In this document: in pieces, positions 34,170-42,167 of the stretch
How the letters are laid out: each line of letters starts with the position of its first letter
Numbering within the stretch: position 1 is the stretch's first letter
Source of the DNA: Thermoanaerobaculia bacterium
GTDB lineage: Bacteria > Acidobacteriota > Thermoanaerobaculia > Multivoradales > Multivoraceae
NCBI GenBank assembly: GCA_022822365.1
Contig: JAJEBV010000035.1
Coordinates: 74,082 to 138,081 of the forward strand
Direction of reading: 5' to 3'
DNA: 64,000 nucleotides
Notes under the pieces: model-generated
Seen by the model: only the letters and a program-made list of their open reading frames with translations
The model's database searches: none
What the model was told of the DNA's origin: nothing
Made by a program: the position numbers and the translations under genes

Positions 34170-35033
34170 TCAGGACACCGCTGCCGGCGCGGCCCGCACC
34201 GGCGCGCCGCGGAGCGCAACCGTGCGGCAGGCAGCGAAAAGCGTCGGAACGAACAGGTCCGGCCTCGCGACGCAGGCGTAGTGATCGGCGTCGACCCGAT
34301 GAACCTCCGCGCCCGGGATCGCACCCGCCATCAGCAACTGGTACCTGGGCGGGATGTGCCCGTCCTGCTCGGTCAGGACGACCGCGGCGGGCACGTCGAC
34401 ATCGCCGAGCCATGGGCTCGAGTCGAAGCGCGCGAGGGCGGCGGCGGCCTCGATGACCGAGGCCGGCTCCGTCGTCGCGAGTTCGTCCTTCAATGCCAGA
34501 CGCCGGCCGGGATCCTGGACGTTCTCGAGCATCCGCTCGCCCATGTCGTCCCACACCGACTGGGGCGCCACCCGAGCCGCGAGCGACAGCAGCGGCCCGA
34601 GCGCCGAGGCGGCCCGCTTGGCCCGCGGCCCGCCGAAGCTGGAACCCGTCGCGCAGAGCACGAGACCCGTGGTCCGGTCCGGGTGACGTCGCCAGAACAA
34701 CTGCGCCACCGCGCCGCCCATCGAGTAGCCGACCGGGATCACCCGCTCCACGCCCAGCCAGTCGGCCAGCGCCGCCGCGTCGTCGGCGCAGTCCTCCAGC
34801 TTGAAGGCGCCGATCCGTCGAATCCCCCGGCCATGGCCCCGGTGATCGAGCGCGACGACCCGAAAGCCGCGCGCCAGGGCGGCGAAGCTCGTCGACCAGT
34901 TCAGTAGCGCGGTAGCCGCGAGACCGTGCAACAGCAGGAGGACCGGCGCGCCGGGAGGGCCTTCGACCTCATGCACCCAGGTCGCACCCCGGCCCAGCAG
35001 GTCGATCCGGCGTCCCGTCGATGCGGAGTCCAA
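34170..35033 (-). CDS. Alpha/beta hydrolase
   Basis: This 287-residue hydrolase has an oxyanion-site LLHGLAA, the nucleophile elbow GYSMGGA and a C-terminal His in DADHYACV. LVLCATGSSFGGPRAKRAA resembles esterase or lactonase relatives of the TIGR-type 'alpha/beta fold hydrolase' group. The start is TTG 35033, preceded by GAGGG; no better codon keeps the N-terminal strand. It begins 10 bp after the SIS-isomerase gene and is likely translated from the same mRNA. The substrate is unknown. Confidence 0.75.
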   Translation of the reverse strand: MDSASTGRRIDLLGRGATWVHEVEGPPGAPVLLLLHGLAATALLNWSTSFAALARGFRVVALDHRGHGRGIRRIGAFKLEDCADDAAALADWLGVERVIPVGYSMGGAVAQLFWRRHPDRTTGLVLCATGSSFGGPRAKRAASALGPLLSLAARVAPQSVWDDMGERMLENVQDPGRRLALKDELATTEPASVIEAAAALARFDSSPWLGDVDVPAAVVLTEQDGHIPPRYQLLMAGAIPGAEVHRVDADHYACVARPDLFVPTLFAACRTVALRGAPVRAAPAAVS

Positions 35034-35043
35034 GGCGCCGCCC

Positions 35044-35649
35044 TCAGGCGTACCGCCCGGTTTGCTGCGTGCGGGCGTAGACGTCGTCCACGACCCAGTG
35101 GAAGAGGCACACGTGAATGCTCTCGACCATGCCCATGTCGTCCAGGTCGACGTGAACGCCGTCCTGCTGGAGGTCCTTCAGCTTGCCGCCGTCAAATCCG
35201 GTCAAACCGAAGGTTCGAAGGCCGTGCCGGTTCCCCCAGTCCACCGCGGCCAGCACGTTGGGGCTGTTGCCCGAACCGCTGAACGCCATCAGGGCGTCGC
35301 CGTCGACGGCCGCGCTCATCAGTTGCTGGACGAAGACCTGCCCGTAGTCCAGGTCGTTCGCGACCGCGGTGATCCAGGGCACGTTGTCCGTCAGGCTGAC
35401 GACCCGCAGGCGACGACGGGACTCGTCCCGCAGGTTGTTCGTCGCGACCGTGCCCTTGCCCAGGTCGACGCTCAGGTGGCTCGCCGCCGCGGCCGAGCCG
35501 CCGTTCCCGATCAGGTAGAGCGTGCTTCCCCGCGTCCAGGCGTCGAAGACGAAGTCGGCCCAGCGCTCCACCGCCGCCGCGTCGACCCTCTCCAACTCGT
35601 CGCGCAGCCGGTCGAGATACGCCGGGGCATCGAGCGTCCAGCCGAGCAT
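35044..35649 (-). CDS. SIS-domain isomerase, GmhA-like
   Basis: This 201-residue SIS protein has the phosphosugar-binding segment LYLIGNGGSAAAASHLSVDLGKG, the second loop AFSGSGNSPNVLAAVDWGNRHGLRTFGLTGFDGG, and VESIHVCLFHWVVDDV near the end. The pattern fits sedoheptulose-7-phosphate isomerases (GmhA), which make the first precursor of heptose for lipopolysaccharide or S-layer sugars. The DDMGMVESIH region carries the family's metal or substrate residues. No other heptose genes are adjacent, so a related sugar-phosphate isomerase role remains possible. Confidence 0.75.
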   Translation of the reverse strand: MLGWTLDAPAYLDRLRDELERVDAAAVERWADFVFDAWTRGSTLYLIGNGGSAAAASHLSVDLGKGTVATNNLRDESRRRLRVVSLTDNVPWITAVANDLDYGQVFVQQLMSAAVDGDALMAFSGSGNSPNVLAAVDWGNRHGLRTFGLTGFDGGKLKDLQQDGVHVDLDDMGMVESIHVCLFHWVVDDVYARTQQTGRYA

Positions 35650-35692
35650 GACGGCATCGTAGCTCAGGGCCGGCAGGCCGGCCGCTACGAAG

Positions 35693-36718
35693 CTAGCCGC
35701 CTGCCGGAGTCGAATCGATGAAGTCGGCGACGATCGTGGCCAGCTCCACGCCCCGGCCCTCCTGGAGGAAGTGCCCGCCGCCCCTGATCGTCGCGTGGGC
35801 CAGGCCCTGCGCGCCGGGGACCCGCCCCTCGAAGACCCCTCGCATCGCGCCCGTCACCGGGTCGTTGTCCGAGAAGGCGCAGAGGAACGGCTTCGTCCAC
35901 TCCGAGAACACCTTCCACGCCTCGACCTGGGCCGGCACGGACGGATCGTTCGGCAGCATCGGCACCCGGCTGGGCATGGCCCGGATCCCGGCCTTGTAGG
36001 ACGGGTCGGGGAAGGGCGCGTCGTAGGCCGCGATCTCTTCGGGCGTGAGTTTCACGCCGTTGGCCATGCCCCCAAGCAACATCCCGACGGGAATGTCCTC
36101 GGTCTCCCAGGTCCACTTCTGCCAGTACGCGAACTTCACCGCCGGATCGGTTCCCATCTGCGAGATCTGCTGCTGCATCTCCATGATGGTCGGCGTCGGC
36201 GCCTCGGCCCGGAACTTCGCGATCTTCTCCATCGTCTCCTCCGACACATTCATCGGCAGGGGAAGACCCGTGTTCGCGGCGACGACGCGGTCGAAGCGGG
36301 CCGGGTCGAGCGCCACCATGCGGAGCCCGATCAGGCCTCCCCAGTCCTGGCCGACCATGGTCGCGCGTTCGACGCCATTGCTGCGCAGCCAGGCGCTCAG
36401 CCAGTCGACCTGGCGCTGGTACGTGTAGTCGTCCCGCTCCGTGGGCTTGTCGGACCGGCCGTAGCCGACGAGATCCGGCGCCATGACCCGCATCCCCCGC
36501 TCCGCCAGCACCGGGATCATCCGGCGGTAGAGGAAGCTCCACGTCGGCTGACCGTGCATGAGGAGAACCAGCGGACCGTCGGCCGGGCCGGCCTCCACAT
36601 GGTGGATCCGGAGCCCCTCGCCTTCGCCGTCGCCCCTGGGGACGACGGTGTACCGGGGCTCGTAGTCGAAGTCGGGCAGGTTGGCGAAGCGTTCGTCGGG
36701 CGTGCGGAGGACTTTCAT
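35693..36718 (-). CDS. Haloalkane dehalogenase-like hydrolase
   Basis: This 341-residue alpha/beta hydrolase has the dehalogenase features: HGQPTWSFLYR (oxyanion region), and the nucleophile Asp125 in VGQDWGG, where Asp replaces Ser and the next Trp can bind halide. APDLVGYGRSDKP is typical, and GGGHFLQEGRG carries the general-base His. It would convert haloalkanes to alcohol plus halide. The cap region is longer than average (NVSEETMEKIAKFRAEAP ...), so substrate preference may differ from LinB/DhlA types. Fluoroacetate dehalogenases and epoxide hydrolases share parts of this pattern. It is divergent from the carboxylase gene. Confidence 0.75.
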   Translation of the reverse strand: MKVLRTPDERFANLPDFDYEPRYTVVPRGDGEGEGLRIHHVEAGPADGPLVLLMHGQPTWSFLYRRMIPVLAERGMRVMAPDLVGYGRSDKPTERDDYTYQRQVDWLSAWLRSNGVERATMVGQDWGGLIGLRMVALDPARFDRVVAANTGLPLPMNVSEETMEKIAKFRAEAPTPTIMEMQQQISQMGTDPAVKFAYWQKWTWETEDIPVGMLLGGMANGVKLTPEEIAAYDAPFPDPSYKAGIRAMPSRVPMLPNDPSVPAQVEAWKVFSEWTKPFLCAFSDNDPVTGAMRGVFEGRVPGAQGLAHATIRGGGHFLQEGRGVELATIVADFIDSTPAGG

Positions 36719-36764
36719 GGCCGCGTAGGATAGCGACCCCTTTCGTGTCCGGGAAGTCCTTTCG

Positions 36765-39700
36765 ATGAAGCTCCTGATCGCCAACCGCGGCGAGATCGCG
36801 GTCCGCATCGCCCGCGCGGCGGCAGAGCTCGGCATCCCGACGGTCGCCGTCTTCTCCGAGGACGACGCGCGCTCGCTCCACGCGTCGAGAGCGGACGAGT
36901 CGGCCGCGCTTGCCGGCGCGGGCCCCGCCGCCTACCTCGACGGCGAGCAATTGCTCCGCGTCGCAGACGAACACGGCTGCGACGCGATCCACCCCGGCTA
37001 CGGTTTCCTCAGCGAGAGCGCCGGCTTCGCACGCCTGTGCGGCGAGGCCGGCATCCGTTTCGTCGGCCCGCCGCCGGAGGCACTGGAGCTGTTCGGCGAC
37101 AAGGCGCGGGCCCGCGACCTCGCGGAGCGCCATGGCGTGCCGGTCGTTCCGGGGATCTCGGAACCTGTCAGCCTGGACCAGGCTCGCTCCTTCTTCGAGG
37201 AACTCCCCACTGGCGCCTCGATGCTGATCAAGGCGGTCGGGGGCGGCGGCGGCCGCGGGATGAGAGTCGTCCGAACGGCGGACGAGATCGAGCACGCCTA
37301 CCGGCGCGCTGTCTCGGAGGCCGGCGCCGCGTTCGACACGGACGGCGTCTTCGTCGAGGAGCTGCTGACTTCGGTGCGCCATGTGGAGGTCCAGGTCGCC
37401 GCCGACGACAGCAGTGAGGTCCGTCACTTCGGCGACCGGGACTGCAGCCTGCAGCGCCGCCTCCAGAAGCTGATCGAGATCGCGCCCGCACCGGCGCTGG
37501 CCGACGAAGTTCGGCAGGCGCTCCACGACGCTGCCCTCACCCTCGCTGCCGCCGCCGGCTACCGCAACCTGGGCACGGTCGAGTTCCTGGTCGAGGCGGG
37601 AGAGCGGCCCGGCGACGAGGCGCGGTTCTTCTTCATCGAGGCGAACGCCCGGCTCCAGGTCGAGCACACGGTCACGGAAGAGGTCTTCGGCGTCGACCTC
37701 GTCCACCTCCAGCTCGAACTCGCCCGCGGCCGGCTGTTCGCCGACCTGGGCTGCGGCGGGAACGGCGCGGCCGGGCCACGCGGCCACGCGGTTCAGGCCC
37801 GAGTCAACATGGAGACGATGGCGGCGGACGGCCGCGTCGTTCCGGGCGGTGGCGTCCTCGCCACCTTCGAGCCGCCTTCCGGGCCGGGCGTGCGCACGGA
37901 CACCTTCGGCTACGCCGGCTACCAGACGAATCCCCGCTTCGACTCCCTGCTGGCCAAGGTCGTCGGGCGCACGCCGGCCGACGACTTCGGCGCCGCGCTG
38001 GCGCGGACCTCCCGCGCGCTCGGCGACTTCAGGACCGACGGAATCGACACGAACGCTTCCTTCCTGCGCGCTCTGCTGGGCCACGACGAGGTCCGGGCCT
38101 GGAACGTCCACACCCGCTTCGTCGACGAGCGCCTCCCCGAACTGGTCGAAGCCGCGGCCGAACTCGACGACCGGCCGTGCCAGGCAGGCAGGACAGGCGA
38201 AGCAGGACGGGGCCTGGCCGGTGTCAAGGTCGACGCGGTCGACCCGCTCGCGGTGCTCGACCACGGCAAGTCCGGCGCTCCCTCGGTGAGTCTCCCCACC
38301 GCCGAACCGCCGCCCGTCGATTCGACTCCGGTTCCCGAAGGGCTCACCGCGGTGCGCGCGCCGATGCAGGGCACCGTGCTCAGCCTGGAAGCGGAGCCCG
38401 GTCAGGAGATCGCGGCGGGCCGGATCCTCTTCATCATGGAGGCGATGAAGATGGAGCACGAGATCCGCTCGGACGTCGGCGGCGTGCTCCGCGATCTCCG
38501 CGCGGCCGCCGGCGACGCGGTCTGGGAGGGCCACGTTCTGGCCCTGGTCGAGGAAGGGGACGTGGCCGCCGCGGCGGGGGACGAAGAGACCGAGGTCGAC
38601 CTCGACGCCGTCCGGCCCGATCTCGCCGAGGTGCTCGAGCGCCACGCGGTGACCCTGGACGACGCCCGGCCCGAGGCCGTCCGGAAGCGGCGCAACACGA
38701 AGCAGAGGACGGCGCGGGAGAACATCGACCAACTCTGCGACGGGGGCAGCTTCGTCGAACACGGACAACTCGTGCTCACGCCCGGCACGGGGCTCCCGAA
38801 GGAAGAGGTCATCCGCAAGTTCCCGACGGACGGCATGGTCACCGGCGTCGGCTCGATCAACGGCGAGCTGTTTCCCGACGACCGTTCACGCTGCGTCGTC
38901 ATGGCCTACGACTACACCGTCCTCGCCGGCACCCAGGGCGCGCTCAACCACCCGAAGACGGACCGGATGGTCGAACTGGCGCACCGCTGGAAGCGGCCGG
39001 TCGTGCTGTTCGCCGAGGGCGGAGGCGGCCGCGCCGGCACCGGCGGCAAGCGGAAGGGCGGCGCCTCGACGACCAAGGCAGGCCAGGGCCGCAGCGACGA
39101 AACCTACCGGCCGCTCGACACCCCGACCTTCACGTCCTTCGCCCGGCTCTCTGGACTCGTGCCGATCGTCGGCATCACGTCACGGTTCTGCTTCGCCGGC
39201 AACGCCGCGCTGCTCGGTTGCTGCGACGTGATCATCGCCACCGCCGACTCGAGCATCGGCATGGGCGGCCCGGCCCTGATCGAGGGCGGCGGCCTGGGCG
39301 TGTTCCGGCCGGAGGAAGTCGGCCCGATGGACGTCCAGGTGCCGAACGGCGTCGTCGACGTCGCGGTCGAGAACGAAGAGGAAGCGGTGGCCGTCGCCCA
39401 GCAGTACCTGTCCTACTTCCAGGGCCGCACGGAAAGCTGGGAAGCGCCCGATCAGCGCCTCCTGCGCCGGATCGTGCCCGAGAACCGCCTGCGCGTCTAC
39501 GACATCCGGGAAGTGATCCACACCCTGGCCGACACCGGCAGCGTGCTGGAACTGCGGCCCGAATTCGGCCTCGGCATGGTGACCGCCCTGGTCCGGATCG
39601 AGGGTCGGCCGGTCGGCATCCTCGCCAACAACCCCGAGTTCCTCTCCGGCGCCATCGACAGCGACGGCTCGGACAAGGGCGCCCGCTTCCTGCAGCTATG

Positions 39701-40211
39701 CGACGCCTTCGACATCCCCGTGCTCGTGCTCTGCGACACGCCGGGCATGATGGTCGGCCCCGAGATCGAGCGCACCGCCCTCGTCCGCCACTGCTGCCGG
39801 CTGTTCGTCGTCGGCGCGAACATCTCGGTGCCCAGCCTGACCATCGTGTTGCGCAAGGCCTACGGCCTCGGCGCCCAGGCGATGGCCGGCGGAGACCTGA
39901 AGGAGCCATTCTTCACCGTCGCCTGGCCGACCGCCGAGTTCGGCGGCATGGGCCTCGAAGGCCAGGTCAAGCTCGGTTTCCGCAACGAGCTCGCCGCGAT
40001 CGAGGACCCCGAGGAGCGCCGCGTCCGCTACGAGGAACTCGTCGCCGCGGCCTACGAGCGCGGCAGCGCTCTCACCGCCGGGGCCTCTTTCGCCGTCGAC
40101 GACGTGATCGACCCCGCAGACTCAAGGCACTGGATCGCCCGCACGCTCGACTCCGTGCCGCCGCCCCCGGTCCGCGACGGCAAGAAGCGCCGAAACATCG
40201 ACACCTGGTAG
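36765..40211 (+). CDS. Single-chain biotin-dependent acyl-CoA carboxylase
   Basis: This 1148-residue protein carries all parts of a biotin carboxylase complex in one chain. The biotin carboxylase comes first (about 1-450; HPGYGFLSES, GGGGRGMRVVR, FIEANARLQVEHTVTEE). The biotin carrier follows, with EAMKMEHE and biotinyl Lys562. The carboxyltransferase halves make up the rest (about 615-1148; TGMVTGVGSINGEL, FCFAGNAALLGCCDVI, VLCDTPGMMVGPE, KAYGLGAQAM). The order matches the long-chain acyl-CoA carboxylase described in mycobacteria. It makes a carboxylated acyl-CoA from bicarbonate and ATP; the chain length accepted is not readable. The dehalogenase gene starts 46 bp away in the opposite direction. 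Confidence 0.88.
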   Translation: MKLLIANRGEIAVRIARAAAELGIPTVAVFSEDDARSLHASRADESAALAGAGPAAYLDGEQLLRVADEHGCDAIHPGYGFLSESAGFARLCGEAGIRFVGPPPEALELFGDKARARDLAERHGVPVVPGISEPVSLDQARSFFEELPTGASMLIKAVGGGGGRGMRVVRTADEIEHAYRRAVSEAGAAFDTDGVFVEELLTSVRHVEVQVAADDSSEVRHFGDRDCSLQRRLQKLIEIAPAPALADEVRQALHDAALTLAAAAGYRNLGTVEFLVEAGERPGDEARFFFIEANARLQVEHTVTEEVFGVDLVHLQLELARGRLFADLGCGGNGAAGPRGHAVQARVNMETMAADGRVVPGGGVLATFEPPSGPGVRTDTFGYAGYQTNPRFDSLLAKVVGRTPADDFGAALARTSRALGDFRTDGIDTNASFLRALLGHDEVRAWNVHTRFVDERLPELVEAAAELDDRPCQAGRTGEAGRGLAGVKVDAVDPLAVLDHGKSGAPSVSLPTAEPPPVDSTPVPEGLTAVRAPMQGTVLSLEAEPGQEIAAGRILFIMEAMKMEHEIRSDVGGVLRDLRAAAGDAVWEGHVLALVEEGDVAAAAGDEETEVDLDAVRPDLAEVLERHAVTLDDARPEAVRKRRNTKQRTARENIDQLCDGGSFVEHGQLVLTPGTGLPKEEVIRKFPTDGMVTGVGSINGELFPDDRSRCVVMAYDYTVLAGTQGALNHPKTDRMVELAHRWKRPVVLFAEGGGGRAGTGGKRKGGASTTKAGQGRSDETYRPLDTPTFTSFARLSGLVPIVGITSRFCFAGNAALLGCCDVIIATADSSIGMGGPALIEGGGLGVFRPEEVGPMDVQVPNGVVDVAVENEEEAVAVAQQYLSYFQGRTESWEAPDQRLLRRIVPENRLRVYDIREVIHTLADTGSVLELRPEFGLGMVTALVRIEGRPVGILANNPEFLSGAIDSDGSDKGARFLQLCDAFDIPVLVLCDTPGMMVGPEIERTALVRHCCRLFVVGANISVPSLTIVLRKAYGLGAQAMAGGDLKEPFFTVAWPTAEFGGMGLEGQVKLGFRNELAAIEDPEERRVRYEELVAAAYERGSALTAGASFAVDDVIDPADSRHWIARTLDSVPPPPVRDGKKRRNIDTW

Positions 40212-40215
40212 GAGA

Positions 40216-40298
40216 CTGGGTGCGCCCGGCGCCCTCGCCGGCAGTGGCCGCGGGTCTTCTGACCCGCGGAAAAGCCGGTCGCGAAGCGGCGAGCCGGC
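40216..40298. repeat. Dispersed palindromic repeat copy
   Basis: CTGGGTGCGC at 40216, then CCGCGGGTC-TTCT-GACCCGCGG as a 9-bp stem (40248-40269), then further GCCGG pairing. It lies between the convergent carboxylase gene and the hypothetical gene and may act as a bidirectional transcription stop. Confidence 0.7.
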
Positions 40299-40303
40299 AA
40301 CGG

Positions 40304-40843
40304 CTACTCGCCGCTCCCCGCCGGCTCGATCACGCCGTACATCATCCCGCCGTACGGTCCGTGGTCCCAGGTCCCCGCGTACCGCTCATCGTAGAACAGA
40401 ACCCGCGCTCCGAACTGGTCGCCCAGGCCGGGAAGCTCGAAGTCCGTGATGCTCACCATCGGCGTGTCGCCGGCCCAGACGATCGGCACGACGACCGGCA
40501 CGGTGACGTCAACCGTCATGTAGACGACCCGCACGTCGAACCGCCAGCGGTCGCCCTCCCCGTCGAGCTTGGAGACGCTCGCGATCTCGTACCGCTCCGG
40601 GTTCTTGTCGCGGCTGACGCCCTCGACATCCTCGAGGCCTTCGATTCCCTCGATCGTGAAGTGGCCGACCAAGTCGACATTCTGCATGCGCTCCGCGAAC
40701 GCCCGCTCCCGCTCGGAGAGCTCTTCCAACGGCACCGTGCGTCCGACCCCGGTCGCGTGGACGAACCAGCCGGCACCGTAACCGATAGCGAGCAGGACAA
40801 GGCCGGTAACCGCGGCGCCGATCCAGAGAAGTGACTTCTTCAT
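40304..40843 (-). CDS. Hypothetical membrane-anchored protein
   Basis: I do not recognise this 179-residue protein. Residues 5-30 (LLWIGAAVTGLVLLAIGYGAGWFVHA) form a signal anchor with the rest outside the cytoplasm. The exported part is acidic, with a short helix (ELSERERAFAERMQNVDLVGHFTIEG) and a beta-rich body ending FYDERYAGTWDHGPYGGMMYGVI. No catalytic motif or cysteine is visible. The beta-rich body after a single anchor suggests an envelope-exposed binding or structural role, which is inference. Confidence 0.6.
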   Translation of the reverse strand: MKKSLLWIGAAVTGLVLLAIGYGAGWFVHATGVGRTVPLEELSERERAFAERMQNVDLVGHFTIEGIEGLEDVEGVSRDKNPERYEIASVSKLDGEGDRWRFDVRVVYMTVDVTVPVVVPIVWAGDTPMVSITDFELPGLGDQFGARVLFYDERYAGTWDHGPYGGMMYGVIEPAGSGE

Positions 40844-40859
40844 CGCAATCCCCTTCTTG

Positions 40860-42119
40860 TCAGGGGCGCGAGGTTATGCCACTTGAGCGTCCATCGGGAC
40901 CCACTTCGGCGAAGAACACCTCGGAACGGCTGTCACCGTCGTGCGGACCGCCCGGCCCGGGGCGCACTTCATTCCAGGTCAACGCGAAGCCTTCTCCGAG
41001 AGACTCGATCGCCGGAACGAACTTGAGCCCGTCCCCGCTCGACAGCCGTCGCGGTTCGGCGAGCGGAGATCCGCTCGCATCGACGGCCAGGAAGAAGATC
41101 TGCCGGCCGCCGTCCACTTCGTCCGACCAGGCGAGGCCGAAGCCGCCGGAACCGGCGGCCGAGTACGCGATGTAGGCGCCGATCGTCTCGCCCGGACTTT
41201 CCGTGACGCGCCGCGCGTCGTCATCGATTCCGGCGCCCGCTTCCGCCTCTCGCCACAGTCGCTCCCAGGAGCCGGTCCACAGGTAGACCTCCCGGTTGCC
41301 GTTCTTCTCGTCGAACCAGGTCAGGGCGGCCCGGTCCCGACCCAGGGCGATGTCGGGGTACTTGGAGGCGTGGCCATCCTCCCGGGTCAGCCGCACCGTG
41401 CGCACAGCGGCGGCGTCGACGCGCGCGAGGTACAACTCCTCCGTCCGCCGTCCCCCCGCCGCATCCCAGACCACCACCGCGGCGCCGTCGGGAGCGAGCG
41501 CCGCGTTCAGATTCCAGGTCGTCGTGCCGGCCAGGCCGAGACGCCGCGGCTCACCCAGCATGTCGCCGTCCCGACCCCACCAGGCAGCCATGACCGACTC
41601 CTGGCCGTCGCCCGGCCCGACCCAGGCGCAGAAGACCCGGCCCCGCTCCCCATCCGCGACCACCACCGGGTTGCGGCTCGAACCTTCATGCGCTTCCACG
41701 GGTGTTTCCCAGACGAACCCTCGCTCAGCCGCCCACAGACCCAGTCGGGCCTCCAGGTCACCGGTAGCCGACTTCTCGTACCAGGCGACCGCCAGACCCT
41801 CGCCCAGTCGATCGATCGACACTTCGTAGGACTCGGCTCCCGACCGCGTGAGCCGAACCTCCGGCGACAGTCCGCTCCTGGCCGAAGCGGCTGCGCCCTC
41901 TCCGGCCTCGACACCGACCAGCCGCAGATAGATCTCCGCGTTGCCGTCGCGGTTGTCGTACCAGGCAACGGCGGCGCCACCGTCCATGGCGGCAAGCGCA
42001 GGCTCGTACGCCCCCGCACCGCTCTCGCTGACCTGCAGAGGAGCGGATCCAGCGCACGCGGCGAAGGCCAGGAGAGTCAGAGGCGACACACCTGAACGAA
42101 GTGCGGCAGGCGAAGTCAT
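40860..42119 (-). CDS. Beta-propeller lipoprotein
   Basis: This 419-residue lipoprotein (lipobox FAAC at Cys22) is built from sialidase/BNR-like repeats. Repeated strands are AVAWYDNRDGNAEIYLRL, AVAWYEKSATGDLEARLG, ALTWFDEKNGNREVYLW and GLAWSDEVDGGRQIFFL, about six blades in all. Catalytic Arg/Asp residues of true sialidases are not evident, so it is more likely a surface binding propeller. It sits 16 bp downstream of nothing on its own strand and is divergent from the quinoprotein-like gene at 42168. The function is unknown. Confidence 0.65.
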   Translation of the reverse strand: MTSPAALRSGVSPLTLLAFAACAGSAPLQVSESGAGAYEPALAAMDGGAAVAWYDNRDGNAEIYLRLVGVEAGEGAAASARSGLSPEVRLTRSGAESYEVSIDRLGEGLAVAWYEKSATGDLEARLGLWAAERGFVWETPVEAHEGSSRNPVVVADGERGRVFCAWVGPGDGQESVMAAWWGRDGDMLGEPRRLGLAGTTTWNLNAALAPDGAAVVVWDAAGGRRTEELYLARVDAAAVRTVRLTREDGHASKYPDIALGRDRAALTWFDEKNGNREVYLWTGSWERLWREAEAGAGIDDDARRVTESPGETIGAYIAYSAAGSGGFGLAWSDEVDGGRQIFFLAVDASGSPLAEPRRLSSGDGLKFVPAIESLGEGFALTWNEVRPGPGGPHDGDSRSEVFFAEVGPDGRSSGITSRP

Positions 42120-42167
42120 CGTCGGGGTTCTACCAGTCCTCCCGCACGGCTACCATCGCACGGTCTG

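Noticed and set aside
35659..35667. tRNA-like GTAGCTCAG
   Set aside because: No D-loop partner, anticodon stem or T-loop follows; it is the end of a GC hairpin near the GmhA-like start.
35685..38768. Minus-strand open frame of about 1030 codons crossing the dehalogenase and carboxylase genes
   Set aside because: It overlaps two well-supported genes and reads as shadow composition (RGRPG-type runs).
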